From Sulfurospirillum_A sp029027265 (GTDB taxonomy: Bacteria > Campylobacterota > Campylobacteria > Campylobacterales > Sulfurospirillaceae), in the NCBI GenBank assembly GCA_029027265.1, contig CP093061.1, positions 930,001 through 994,000 on the forward strand: a stretch of DNA of 64,000 nucleotides, written 5' to 3'. Position numbers and translations under genes: made by a program. Shown here piece after piece: positions 45,274-55,486 of this stretch (positions are counted from its first letter, which is position 1; every line of letters starts with the position of its first letter). The notes under the pieces were generated by a model, which was not told where the DNA came from, searched no databases, and saw only the letters and a program-made list of their open reading frames with translations.

Positions 45274-46467
45274 CTAAGGCGTTATTATGCCGCTTATGCC
45301 ACTATTTGCACTATGATATATAATAGTATTGTATTTTTTTGCATGAAGTTTTAGAAGTAGGTTTTGTAATGTTGGTTCAATTGATGGAGTGAACCACGCA
45401 TTGTTGCTTATGGCTATCATGTATTTTGGACTGTTTTCGTAAAGTTTATCAGTTGTTGCTTCATAACAGATGGCATTTCTAAAGCTATAGTTTTTTATTT
45501 GAAAATTAGAGACATTTTGAGCATTTTTGTAGTCATCAGCTCCATTAAAAAACATGTTATTTATTATGTCTACTGCCCATTTAGGAAGTGGTATTTTTTC
45601 TCCAAAAGGTACTAATACAACTTTATCTGCTATCTTAAACTCGCCATTTTGAAACATATATGAAGAGTTATATACAAGATTTTCTTTTACATGTAGACCA
45701 CCTGTGACTATGGCTATATTGTAAGAGAGTTTTTTAAGTCTATTTAGTGTTTTTGTATTAAGGTTCAAGTAGAGGGGATATGCGCTTTCGTGAAGTATAA
45801 TCAAATCTTTTTTTGCATCTATTGCCTCTTTTATGAGAAAAAAATTATTTTCCACTATTTCATTACGGTACTCTTTTTTCCATTTTTTGCTTTGGTCTAA
45901 ATTTGTGTTAGGGATTGCAATATCTAAGTTAGGTAAGGTTATTTGCATAGGTTTGTTAAAAAATGTCAAACTTATGAGAAGTACCACTGCTATCAATTTC
46001 CACCATTTTTTTTAATCTAACAAAAAGAGTTAAAACAATTAAAAAGAGCCCATAAAGATAGATGTCTGTTGAAAAATAAGAGTTAATAAAAATTAGTTCA
46101 AGTTTAAACCAGTTAAATCCAAAAGGTTCAAAAAAGAGAAATAAAAACAGGAGTAAAGCACGTACCTCTGGAGTAATCCCAAGTTTGCTTATGATCCAAA
46201 AAAGAGACCATAAATTAATCCAATTCCTATAACAACTAAGGGAATAAGATAACTTAGACCATAAAATACAAATCCAAATCCAATCCAATAAAACCAAAAA
46301 ATACCTATGAAAAAACCTACCCAAGTGAGAGTTTTTTTGTTACATGTAAGAAGTCCATAAAAGCCAATAATAGCAAATGCAGTATCCAAAATCTTTACAT
46401 GTAGAGAAAAATGAGCCAGATATATAAATAAACTTAGACAAGTCGCTATAAAAAAGCCGTTTATTAT
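45274..46467 (-). CDS. lnt: Apolipoprotein N-acyltransferase, frame broken twice
   Basis: Final acylation enzyme of lipoproteins, inner membrane. Three frames together give one protein: the first (from about 46467, NGFFIATCLSLFIYLAHFSL) to GLIYGLFF, the second from WIISKLGITPEVRALL to FVRLKK, the third from LIAVVLLISLTFFNKP to the end at 45274. Triad positions fit: Glu in LIILHESAYP, Lys in DKVVLVPFGEK, Cys in AICYEATT. The breaks are A6 at 46198-46203 (seven expected) and T8 at 46006-46013 (seven expected on this count). No good ATG was found for the N-terminus; ATA codons stand where MI would begin. Divergent from yajC. Three TACATGTA palindromes. Confidence 0.85.
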
Positions 46468-46516
46468 AAAAAAAGTGCTAAAATAATTCTTGAAAATTTT
46501 TTATCAAAGGATTCGT

Positions 46517-46798
46517 ATGCCAGGTGCAGATATTTTTCAGTCATTACTTCCATTAATCGTTCTTTTTGCGATTTTTTATTTCTTGGTGATTAGACCGCAA
46601 CAAAAGCAGGCTAAGACACACAAGGATATGTTAGGCGCTTTAAAAAAAGGCGACAAGGTTATCACTAACGGTGGTTTAATCGGTGAGGTTGTTAAACCTG
46701 AAGAAGATTTTATCAAAGTTAAACTTAACGATGACACAGTTGTGAAAGTCTCAAGAGAGTACATAGCTAAGAAAATCGAAAAGAATGCTGATGAGTAA
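46517..46798 (+). CDS. yajC: YajC, Sec translocon accessory
   Basis: 93 residues from ATG 46517 (MPGADIFQSLLP), with AAAGGA before it; a longer TTG frame at 46490 is not needed. One membrane helix (LLPLIVLFAIFYFLVIRP) then the QQKQAKTHKDMLGALKKGDK and VITNGGLIGEVVK beta domain. Helps SecDF. It overlaps secD by 14 bases. Confidence 0.94.
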   Translation: MPGADIFQSLLPLIVLFAIFYFLVIRPQQKQAKTHKDMLGALKKGDKVITNGGLIGEVVKPEEDFIKVKLNDDTVVKVSREYIAKKIEKNADE

Positions 46799-48374
46799 AG
46801 GTGGATTAAATTACCGATTGGTGATTTTCTTCCTTGCGATTGTTTTTGGTGTAGGTCTGTCGGCTCCGACATTCCTTCAAACTGAAAAAGGCGCTAAGAT
46901 ATCCCTTGGACTTGATCTCCAAGGGGGTCTTTATATGCTTTTAGGTGTAAAAACAGACGAAGCAATAAAATCAAAAATCAAATCAATAGCATCAAGTGTT
47001 AAATTTTTCACTGATGACAATGATATTATAATAGATAGTTTAAAAATAAGAGAAGAGAGTGTAACTTTAACTTTGGTAGATCCAGATGAAGAGAACAATC
47101 TTGATGAAATGATAAACAAAATTCCAGGTATGATTCTTGAAAAAGATGGATTAAATTACAATCTTTCTCTAAATGAACTTGAGAAAGAGGCTACAAAACA
47201 GTATGCCATTAACCAAGCAGTTGAGACTATTAGAAATAGACTTGACCAATTTGGTTTAGCTGAACCAAATGTAGCTAGACAGGGTGAAGACAAAATTCTT
47301 GTTGAACTTCCGGGAATCAAAACAGGTGAAGATGAACAAAGAGCTCGTGAACTTATAGCAAAAGCTGCACACCTTCAGATGATGACAGTTGATGAGCTTA
47401 GAAGTGACAGAGCATATGACATGAGTGATGCCGAAGCTTCTGAGTATGGAGATGTAATTTTAGAAGATGCAAGAGAAGCTGGACGAAGACACGTTCTTAA
47501 AGAGGTTCCTATTCTTGATGGAAGTATGCTTACAGATGCAAAAGTAGGCTTTGACCAGATGAATCAACCTGTTATCAACTTTTCACTTAACTCAGAAGGA
47601 GCTAAAATTTTTGGTAACTTTACGGGTAAAAACGTAGGTGTTCATCTTGCAATTGTTCTTGATAACAAAGTTTACTCTACTCCGGTAATTCGTGAAAGAA
47701 TCGGAGGAGGAAGTGGACAAATAAGTGGTGGATTTAGTATTCAAGAGGCTAGTGATGTTGCAATTGCTCTTAGAAGTGGTGCACTTTTAGCTCCTGTAAA
47801 ACTACTAGAAAAAAGAAGTGTAGGACCAAGTTTGGGTGCTGATAGTATTCAATCGAGTATGCTTGCACTTGCACTTGGATTTTTACTAGTTGTTATTTTT
47901 ATGGTTGTTTATTATGGTCTTGCTGGAGTTATTGCAAATACTGCGTTGATAGCAAACTTGTTTATTGTTTTAGCAGTTATGGCACTTTTTGGTGCAACTC
48001 TGACACTTCCAGGTATGGCAGGGATTGTCCTGACCGTCGGTATGGCAGTTGATGCTAACGTTATTATAAACGAAAGAATAAGAGAGATGTTCAGATTAGG
48101 ACATCCAGTAGCAAGTGCAGTAGAAAAAGGTTACGATAACGCTATGAGCGCGATACTCGATGCAAACATAACTACACTTCTTGCCGCAGTAGTTCTTTAC
48201 GCTTATGGAACAGGTCCTATCAAAGGATTTGCAATTACCATGAGCATAGGAATTTTAGCTTCAATGTTAACAGCAATTCTTGGAACTCATGGAATTTATC
48301 AGTACTTTATGCCTCGCATTGAGAAGAGTAAAAACCTTGCTTTATGGTTTGGTATAAAAGGGAGTGTTAAGTAA
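46785..48374 (+). CDS. secD: Protein translocase subunit SecD
   Basis: Proton-driven export helper. 529 residues, six membrane segments; signature LGLDLQGGLYMLLGV near the N-terminus, periplasmic P1 head (about 50-290), and the GMAVDANVIINERIRE motif in TM4. ATG 46785 with a second ATG at 46791. It overlaps secF by one base. Confidence 0.96.
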   Translation: MLMSKGGLNYRLVIFFLAIVFGVGLSAPTFLQTEKGAKISLGLDLQGGLYMLLGVKTDEAIKSKIKSIASSVKFFTDDNDIIIDSLKIREESVTLTLVDPDEENNLDEMINKIPGMILEKDGLNYNLSLNELEKEATKQYAINQAVETIRNRLDQFGLAEPNVARQGEDKILVELPGIKTGEDEQRARELIAKAAHLQMMTVDELRSDRAYDMSDAEASEYGDVILEDAREAGRRHVLKEVPILDGSMLTDAKVGFDQMNQPVINFSLNSEGAKIFGNFTGKNVGVHLAIVLDNKVYSTPVIRERIGGGSGQISGGFSIQEASDVAIALRSGALLAPVKLLEKRSVGPSLGADSIQSSMLALALGFLLVVIFMVVYYGLAGVIANTALIANLFIVLAVMALFGATLTLPGMAGIVLTVGMAVDANVIINERIREMFRLGHPVASAVEKGYDNAMSAILDANITTLLAAVVLYAYGTGPIKGFAITMSIGILASMLTAILGTHGIYQYFMPRIEKSKNLALWFGIKGSVK

Positions 48375-49345
48375 TGCAGATATTTTCAAAAGATAAAACA
48401 TATAATTTTATGGGTAAAAGTTTACCTTTTATCATATTTTCATTTATTATGATAATGGCATCTTATGTCGTGCTAGGCTCAAAAGGTTTAAACTACGGAA
48501 TAGATTTTTCTGGTGGAACTATTGTTCAAGTTAAGTATGTTGGAGATGCTCCTATCCAAAAAATGAGAGAGAAAATCTCTACAAATGAGATGTTTAGAAG
48601 TTCTACAATAACTGAGTTTGGCAGCCCTGATGAAGTTGTTATTAGATTTATGAGTAGTAGTGAATCTGTGCAAGAAGATTTGGGTGATATTGTTGCTGGC
48701 CTGTTAAAAGGAACTGGTGATTTTGAAATCAGAAGAGTTGACATTGTTGGACCAAAAGTTGGTGGTGAACTTAGAGAAAAAGGTATCATGGCGATGCTGG
48801 TTTCTATTCTTGCTATACTTATATATATTACCATTAGATTTGAATGGAGATTTGCTGTTGCTTCGATTTTGGCATTGATACATGATATATCCATTGCTAT
48901 TGGAGCATTGGTTATTTTTCAAATAGATATTAATCTTGATATTTTAGCAGCACTATTGACCCTTCTTGGTTACTCCTTGAACGATACTATTATTGTATTT
49001 GACAGGATAAGAGAAGAGGTTAAAAAATCAAAGAGTTTTGATCTGTTTGAGATTATAAACTTCTCTGTTTCAAAAACACTTTCACGTACACTTCTTACTT
49101 CACTGACAACATTCTTTGTTGTTTTGACACTTTGGATGTTTGGTGGGGAAATAATACACGGATTTGGTTTTACTCTTCTAGTTGGTATTATAGTAGGAAC
49201 ATATAGTTCAATTTTCGTTGCATCTCCAATGTTAAAATGGTTAAAATTTAGCGTTAAAGATTACAAGTCAAAAGAATCTATGAAAGAGATAAGAAAAATA
49301 GAAAAAGATAAAATGAGAGCACAATACGAAAAAGGTATTGTTTAA
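48374..49345 (+). CDS. secF: Protein translocase subunit SecF
   Basis: 323 residues, six membrane segments; GIDFSGGTIVQVKY and the D/R-rich GYSLNDTIIVFDRIREE motif are the SecF marks. It follows secD directly and ends 10 bases before a perfect hairpin made from two TACATGTA sites. Confidence 0.96.
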   Translation: MQIFSKDKTYNFMGKSLPFIIFSFIMIMASYVVLGSKGLNYGIDFSGGTIVQVKYVGDAPIQKMREKISTNEMFRSSTITEFGSPDEVVIRFMSSSESVQEDLGDIVAGLLKGTGDFEIRRVDIVGPKVGGELREKGIMAMLVSILAILIYITIRFEWRFAVASILALIHDISIAIGALVIFQIDINLDILAALLTLLGYSLNDTIIVFDRIREEVKKSKSFDLFEIINFSVSKTLSRTLLTSLTTFFVVLTLWMFGGEIIHGFGFTLLVGIIVGTYSSIFVASPMLKWLKFSVKDYKSKESMKEIRKIEKDKMRAQYEKGIV

Positions 49346-49354
49346 AAAATTGAC

Positions 49355-49386
49355 TCTACATGTAAAGCTTACATGTAGAGATTTTT
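49355..49386 (+). terminator. Terminator built from paired TACATGTA palindromes
   Basis: CTCTACATGTAA and TTACATGTAGAG form a perfect 12-bp stem with loop AGC (49355-49381), followed by ATTTTTAAA. It lies in the secF/DUF6394 spacer and probably ends the yajC-secD-secF transcript. Confidence 0.75.
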
Positions 49387-49398
49387 AAAGGAGACATT

Positions 49399-49737
49399 AT
49401 GGATTGGGGAAAGGTAATATATATCTTTTTTGCTTTGATGAGTTTAACTACCACGGTAGGATTTCTTTATGAGCAAAACGAAGTTGCACTTTTTGTTGCA
49501 GCTAGTATTAACTTGATTTCTACTTTACTTAAGATTGGTGTTAAAAATATACTTTCAGCAGAGCTTTTTGCAAGTTCGCTTGTAGCAGACTTACATCTAA
49601 TCCCTGCTTTTTTGTTTATGCAGCTTTCAAACAATATTCCTATGGCAATGTCATTGGCTATTGGTGCAATTGTAGCAAATATATTTTCTTTATCATTAGT
49701 ATTGATAGAGGCATTAAAAACACAAGAAGAATTTTAA
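49399..49737 (+). CDS. DUF6394-like small membrane protein
   Basis: 112 residues, three or four membrane segments (VIYIFFALMSLTTTVGFLYE, VALFVAASINLISTLLKIGV, IPMAMSLAIGAIVANIFSLS). Similar proteins accompany secF/leuS in Sulfurimonas-type genomes from memory; the family number should be checked. AAAGGAGACATT precedes ATG. Function unknown. Confidence 0.7.
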   Translation: MDWGKVIYIFFALMSLTTTVGFLYEQNEVALFVAASINLISTLLKIGVKNILSAELFASSLVADLHLIPAFLFMQLSNNIPMAMSLAIGAIVANIFSLSLVLIEALKTQEEF

Positions 49738-49751
49738 AACTGCTTTTACTA

Positions 49752-49775
49752 GCCATCTATATATTTATAGATGGC
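49752..49775 (+). other. Perfect 10-bp hairpin before leuS
   Basis: GCCATCTATA/TATAGATGGC with loop TATT, in the 67-base spacer between the small membrane gene and leuS. No T-run follows, so it may be a leuS leader structure rather than a terminator. Confidence 0.5.
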
Positions 49776-49804
49776 GTGTAAGATCAGTAAATAACGGAGT
49801 TTAA

Positions 49805-52256
49805 ATGGACTATAATCCAACAACTATAGAAAAAAAATGGCAAAATTATTGGAATGATAATAGTTCTTTCGAGCCAAGTAATGACTTTACAAAAGAGAAA
49901 AAATATATATTAAGTATGTTCCCTTATCCTAGCGGTCGCATCCACATGGGGCACGTTAGAAATTACACAATTGGCGATGCAATAGCTCGTAACTTTAGAA
50001 AGCAAAATTTCAATGTTCTTCATCCTATTGGATGGGATAGTTTTGGTATGCCAGCTGAAAATGCGGCTATAAAACATGGAACTCATCCAAAAAAATGGAC
50101 TTATGAAAATATAGATTATATGAAAAAAGAGTTGAATGCTCTTGGATTATCTTTCTCTAAAACAAGAGAATTTGCTACTAGTGATGAGCTTTATTCTAAA
50201 CATGAACAGCATATTTTTATTGAAATGTATAACAAAGGCTTAGTCTACCAAAAAAGCTCAACTCTAAATTGGTGTGAAACGTGTCATACAGTTTTAGCAA
50301 ATGAGCAGGTAGAAGAGGGTTGTTGTTGGAGATGTGACAACGAAGTTGAACAGAGAGAAATGCCAGGGTACTACCTAAAAATAACAGATTATGCACAAGA
50401 ACTTTTAGACGATTGTAAAAAGCTTGAAAAGGGTTGGCCAAGTCAAGTTTTAACCATGCAAGAGAATTGGATAGGAAGAAGTGAAGGGCTTGAGTTTGAT
50501 TTTGCTCTAAGTGATGAAAGTAAAGAAAAATTAAATAATAATTTTGAAAAGTATACAGTTTTTACAACAAGACCAGATACTATTTTTGGTGTAACTTACA
50601 CTGCCCTTGCTCCAGAGCATGGGATAGTAAAATACCTTTGTAAAAACAAGTTAATAAACGAAGAAAAAATAGCAAAAATTAAAGAGATGCAAGCAGTAGG
50701 TTCACGTGAACGTGCTCAAAATGATAAAGAGGGATTAAGTCTTGAAATTGATGTAATCCACCCATTAACAGGTAAAAAAGTTCCTGTTTGGGTAGCAAAC
50801 TTTGTTTTGATTGAGTATGGTGGAGGTGCTGTAATGGCAGTTCCTGCTCACGATGAACGTGATTTTGAGTTTGCTTGCCAATATGACTTACCCATAGTTG
50901 AAGCAATAGAAAATGATAAAAATAGTTTTGATGGAAGTAAGGCAACTACTGAGTACGGTAAGCTTGTAAATTCAGACAAATATACAGGAATGACTTCTAA
51001 AAAAGCACAAAAATCAATAATTTATGATTTTGAGCAAAATGGACTTGGTAAAAAAGTAATTAACTTCAAACTAAGAGACTGGGGAATAAGTCGTCAACGT
51101 TATTGGGGCGCTCCAATTCCTATGATTCATTGTAAAAAGTGTGGCTTAGTTCCTGAAGCCATAGAGAATTTACCTGTAGCACTTCCCGAAGATGTTGAAA
51201 TCAATGGTGAGGGAAATCCTCTTGATACTCACCCTACTTGGAAACACACAACTTGTCCTACATGTAAAGGTGATGCAGTTCGTGAAACAGATACCATGGA
51301 CACTTTTTTTCAATCTAGTTGGTATTTTATGAGATACACAACTGATAAGTCTATGTGGGAAGATAAAATTTTTGATAGAAAAAGTAGTGATTATTGGATG
51401 AATGTAGATCAGTATGTAGGTGGAATTGAACATGCAATACTTCATCTTTTATACTCTAGATTTTTTACAAAAGTTTTTAAGAGATATGGGATATAGCTCA
51501 TGTGATGAGCCTTTTGAAAACCTGCTTACTCAAGGTATGGTTCTAAAAGATGGCTCAAAAATGAGTAAATCAAAAGGCAATACAGTTGACCCAGATGCTA
51601 TCATACAAAAGTATGGAGCAGATACTGCAAGACTTTTTATACTTTTTGCTGCTCCTCCTCAAAAAGAATTAGAGTGGAATGATAGTGCTGTTGAGGGTGC
51701 ATATAAGTTTATAAAAAAGTTTAGTGATAGAAGTGAAAATGCGAACAAGGCAGAAAAATTACCAAAAATTGACCATACAAAACTCTCTAAAGAGTCGCAA
51801 ATTGCTAGAAAAAAAGTTTATGAAGCACTTAAAAAATCAAATGATGTATTTGTAAGTGGATATGCTTTTAATACACTAATTGCAGCTTGTATGGAAGCTT
51901 TAAACGCTTTGAGTGTACAAGCCGATAAAGACGTATGGACTGAGGGTTATTTTGTTTTAGCAAATGTTTTAGAGCCTATTATACCTCACACTTGTTGGGA
52001 AATTAGTGAAACTCTTTTTGGACTTAAAAACTTCAAAAAGTTGGAACTCTTAGAAGAAGTTTTTCAAAGTTCTTCGATGATTTTACCAATTACCATAAAT
52101 GGTAAAAGAAGATGTGAGATAGAAGTAGCAAAAGAGACTTCTAAAGATGATATTTTGGCTCTTGCAAAAGTTGCCGGCAAGAAATGGCTTGAAGAAAAGA
52201 GTATAATAAAAGAGATTTATGTTCCAAATAAACTTGTAAACTTGGTGGTAAAATAG
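49805..52256 (+). CDS. leuS: Leucyl-tRNA synthetase, frame broken by a one-base insertion
   Basis: Charges tRNA-Leu. First frame (49805-51496) includes HIGH-type PSGRIHMGHVRNY, the editing domain (TTRPDTIFGVTYTALAPEH) and ends as GGIEHAILHLLYSRFFTKV then junk. The second frame takes over (LRDMGYSSCDEPFENLLTQG) and runs to 52256 with KMSKS in KDGSKMSKSKGNTVDPD. A T5 run at 51474-51478, where four T's would give FTKVLRDMGY, explains it. Together about 817 residues, normal for LeuRS. An essential gene cannot lack KMSKS, so a sequence error is the first explanation. Confidence 0.95.
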
Positions 52257-52257
52257 T

Positions 52258-52773
52258 ATGAAATATATTGGATTTTTTCTTATATTGGTCTTTATAACAG
52301 CTTGTGGTTATAAACCAACAGCACATTACTCTAGAGAAGTCTTAGGTGACCGTATACATGTAAATGTATCTATAAGTAGAAAAGACCCAAAAAACAGTGT
52401 TTTGATAAAAGATGCTGTTAATGAATCAGTCATAACAAGACTTGGTGCAAAACTTAGTTCAAAAGAGACATCTACAAGTCAACTTCTTGTTAAGATTGGT
52501 TCAACTTCATTTTCACCAATCCTTTATAATCAAAGTGGTTACGTAACTTCATATAAGGCAAAAGTGTCGTTAAATATAAAATATACAACTAAAGATGGAA
52601 AAAGTGAAAGCTTTTCAACAAGTGGAGAGTATGATTTTCCAATTGCAGAGAATCCTGACGGTACAACAAATAGTGTTATTTCTGATTCTAAGAGATTTGA
52701 TGCTATTAACAAAGCGTCTTTAGATGCACTAAATGAGTTTGTTTCTAGGATAGCACTAAAGGGTATGAAGTAG
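52258..52773 (+). CDS. lptE: LPS-assembly lipoprotein LptE-like
   Basis: 171 residues, lipoprotein signal (FFLILVFITACGY, Cys at 16), beta-rich body (LLVKIGSTSFSPILYNQSGY, KAKVSLNIKYTTKDGKSESF). LptE plugs the LptD barrel in the outer membrane. The position after leuS, as in E. coli and other proteobacteria, supports it. Sequence similarity of LptE proteins is low, so context carries weight. One TACATGTA at 52355. Confidence 0.8.
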   Translation: MKYIGFFLILVFITACGYKPTAHYSREVLGDRIHVNVSISRKDPKNSVLIKDAVNESVITRLGAKLSSKETSTSQLLVKIGSTSFSPILYNQSGYVTSYKAKVSLNIKYTTKDGKSESFSTSGEYDFPIAENPDGTTNSVISDSKRFDAINKASLDALNEFVSRIALKGMK

Positions 52774-52793
52774 ATTTTTAAAAAGGACGTTAT

Positions 52794-54341
52794 ATGGCAA
52801 GTACAATTAATGAGATAATTAAAGATAGTTTTGAAGAGCTAAGAGCAGAGCATTTGACATTTACTCCTGATAACTACAACAAAATATTCTGTCAAGTAGC
52901 AAAGAAAAAAGGTGTTCTAGTTGAAGATTGCCAAAAAGTCACAAAATATATAAAAAAACTAGATAACAAATTAGCAGCAGAAGCGAAAAAAATCAATGTA
53001 TCTACTTTAGATCAACTTCTTGCTTTTTTTGTTTCACGACTTAATAGAAGTAACTCAGAACAGAGTGAACAGCTTATAACTTCATTAGTATTGCTTTCAA
53101 AACGAACACTTCAAGCACTATCACTTTTGCACAATAAAAAAGCAACTACTTTAGCCAATGCTTCTTTAGATAGACTAGATATGAAGCAAGATTTAAAATC
53201 AATAGAAACTATTAGAGATAAGTGGTTTGACTTTATTTCTAGTTATGATGATACTTTTTTAAAACAACTAGATAAATATGGAAAGATAAACAAAGAAGAT
53301 GTTGAGAAGATGGTTTTTGATATTACTAAAATATTGAACAAAGATGATGATAGTGAGATATATAAAATCGTTGCTCCATTGATTGTAGCAACTCTTACAC
53401 CGTCTATTGCTTCAAGTATGAATGATGATTTGGCTACTATTAGTTATGAGCTGAGAAATTCTCCTGAATCAATATCTTCAAGTGCAATGCAAGAAGATAT
53501 AAAGCGTTTTATTAAAAAAAGAATAGAGCTCGATAAAGAAGAAGTAAAGAGTAAAATTTCTGCACTTGACAAGTTACTTAATGATATAAATAAAAAAATA
53601 TTTGATTTGATTGATACAAGTAATATAAGTGGAGAGCAAGTAAGAGAAATTAAAAAAGATTTAACAAGCTTAAATTTAAAAGAAGATAGTTTTGAATCTG
53701 TTCAAGAAAGACTTCTTCACATAGCAAACTCTTTGGAGTCAGAGACAAAAAGTTTGAGTCAGAAGATGCAAGAGAATCAAAAAACTATTACTAAACTTCA
53801 TACAAGGGTAAAAAAACTAGAAAATGCCTTAGTAGTAGCAAAAAAAGAGAGTAAAGAAGACTTTTTAACAAATGTTGCTACAAAAAGAGCACTTAATAGT
53901 GAAATAAAAAGAGTAGAAGAGGCGTATAAAAGATATAAAATTGACTATACACTTTGCTTTTTAGATATAGATCACTTCAAGGTGGTAAATGACACATATG
54001 GGCATGAAGCAGGTGATGCAATACTTTCAACTCTTGGAAAGATTTTGCGAAGATACTTAAGAGAAGTTGATTTTGTGGGTAGATATGGCGGAGAAGAGTT
54101 TTTGACAATACTTCCAAATACAAGTTTAGCACATGGTGTACTTTTTGCAAATAAAATAATAAAAATCATAGAGAATTATAAATTTATTTATAAAAATGAG
54201 CGTATTGATGTCAAAATAAGTTGTGGTGTAGCACAGCGATCACGTTGTGGTTCTGAAACAGAGACCGTTAGTAATGCCGATAAAATGCTTTACAAAGCGA
54301 AGCAAAATGGTAGAAACCAAGTAATGCCAAAAGCTAAATGA
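52794..54341 (+). CDS. Diguanylate cyclase with N-terminal helical region
   Basis: 515 residues. The C-terminal ~165 residues are a GGDEF domain with the active site FVGRYGGEEFLTILP and an inhibitory RxxD site five residues before it (REVD). Makes cyclic-di-GMP. The N-terminal ~350 residues are helical with coiled-coil stretches and no membrane segment, so the sensor is cytoplasmic; ligand unknown. AAAGGACGTTAT precedes ATG. It overlaps folC by four bases. Confidence 0.92.
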   Translation: MASTINEIIKDSFEELRAEHLTFTPDNYNKIFCQVAKKKGVLVEDCQKVTKYIKKLDNKLAAEAKKINVSTLDQLLAFFVSRLNRSNSEQSEQLITSLVLLSKRTLQALSLLHNKKATTLANASLDRLDMKQDLKSIETIRDKWFDFISSYDDTFLKQLDKYGKINKEDVEKMVFDITKILNKDDDSEIYKIVAPLIVATLTPSIASSMNDDLATISYELRNSPESISSSAMQEDIKRFIKKRIELDKEEVKSKISALDKLLNDINKKIFDLIDTSNISGEQVREIKKDLTSLNLKEDSFESVQERLLHIANSLESETKSLSQKMQENQKTITKLHTRVKKLENALVVAKKESKEDFLTNVATKRALNSEIKRVEEAYKRYKIDYTLCFLDIDHFKVVNDTYGHEAGDAILSTLGKILRRYLREVDFVGRYGGEEFLTILPNTSLAHGVLFANKIIKIIENYKFIYKNERIDVKISCGVAQRSRCGSETETVSNADKMLYKAKQNGRNQVMPKAK

Positions 54342-55486
54342 CTTTAGATAAGTTTTTAGCTCTTAAACCACTCTATTATGAGAAAATTGATTATGATAGA
54401 TTTCCTGTTATTTATAAAAAGATAAAAAAACATTTCAAACTTCCTAAAATAGTTCATATTGTAGGAACAAATGGCAAAGGTTCAACGGGACGAGCATTAG
54501 CTCATCTTCTACATGTAAAGGGTTTACATGTAGGACATTTTAGTTCACCTCATATTATAAAATTTAGTGAGCGTATCTGGATAGATGGAAGAGATGTAGA
54601 TGATAACACCTTGGAAATTACGCACATAGAACTTCAAAATTTACTCTTACAAGAAGATATTAAAGCACTCTCATATTTTGAATATACAACACTTTTAGCA
54701 ATGCTTATATTTTGCAAAAAATGTGATTACGTTGTTTTGGAAGCTGGACTTGGTGGAGAGTTTGACGCAACTAATGTTTTTGAGAAACAACTTAGTATTG
54801 TCACTCCCATAGGTTACGATCATGAGTCATTTTTAGGCACTAGCATAGAACAAATTGCAACAACGAAACTTAGAAGTGTAAATAACAATTTACTTTTAGC
54901 AAAGCAGTACGAAAAAGATGTTTATGAGTTAGCTCTTAGTCAAGTTGAAGAGGTTAATAGCAATCTTTATTTAGCACAGAGTTATTTGAATGATGAGTTT
55001 TACAATGAGTTAGACTGTCTTATTAAAAGTAAAAAATACCCAGCTTTTTTCAAAGATAATTTTTCAACAGCATTTTGTGCATTTGAGCTTTTAGGTTTCA
55101 AAGCAGATGTGAATTTATTTGAGGGTTTAAAGCTTTTTGGAAGGTGTCAAAAGATTAGTTCAAACGTAACTATAGATGTTGGTCACAATCCAATGGCTGC
55201 AAAGGTTTTGTTAGAGCATTTTAGAGAAAAAAAAGTTATTTTAGTTTATAATAGCTATAATGACAAAGAGTACAAAGTGATTTTAAAGTTATTGAAGCCA
55301 ATTATAAAAGAGGTTCAAATACTTAGAATTGAAAATGAACGAGCAGTTTTAATAAGTAATTTAGAAAATGTTTTGAATGACCTTGATATAAAGTATTCTA
55401 TATTTGATAAAATTAAAAAAGATGAAGAGTATCTAGTTTTTGGCTCTTTTTCAGTAGTAGAGAGGTTTTTATACATATGTCAGTAA
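54338..55486 (+). CDS. folC: Folylpolyglutamate/dihydrofolate synthase
   Basis: 382 residues, Mur-ligase fold. P-loop VGTNGKGSTGRALAHLL, then VLEAGLGGEFDATNVF, and IDVGHNPMAAKVLLEH are diagnostic. Adds Glu to folates and may make dihydrofolate; fits the pabB/pabC pathway genes in the window. Just after the P-loop the paired palindrome gives LHVKGLHVGHFSSPH. It overlaps the next gene by ten bases. Confidence 0.94.
   Translation: MTLDKFLALKPLYYEKIDYDRFPVIYKKIKKHFKLPKIVHIVGTNGKGSTGRALAHLLHVKGLHVGHFSSPHIIKFSERIWIDGRDVDDNTLEITHIELQNLLLQEDIKALSYFEYTTLLAMLIFCKKCDYVVLEAGLGGEFDATNVFEKQLSIVTPIGYDHESFLGTSIEQIATTKLRSVNNNLLLAKQYEKDVYELALSQVEEVNSNLYLAQSYLNDEFYNELDCLIKSKKYPAFFKDNFSTAFCAFELLGFKADVNLFEGLKLFGRCQKISSNVTIDVGHNPMAAKVLLEHFREKKVILVYNSYNDKEYKVILKLLKPIIKEVQILRIENERAVLISNLENVLNDLDIKYSIFDKIKKDEEYLVFGSFSVVERFLYICQ
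54510..54532. repeat. Paired TACATGTA palindromes in folC
   Basis: CTACATGTAAA and TTTACATGTAG are exact inverted partners with loop GGG; cores start at 54510 and 54525. In frame they give LHVKGLHVG between the P-loop helix and the next conserved block. Confidence 0.7.

Noticed and set aside
51420..52256. Second leuS frame as a separate gene
   Set aside because: It carries only the KMSKS and anticodon-binding parts and continues the upstream frame after one base.
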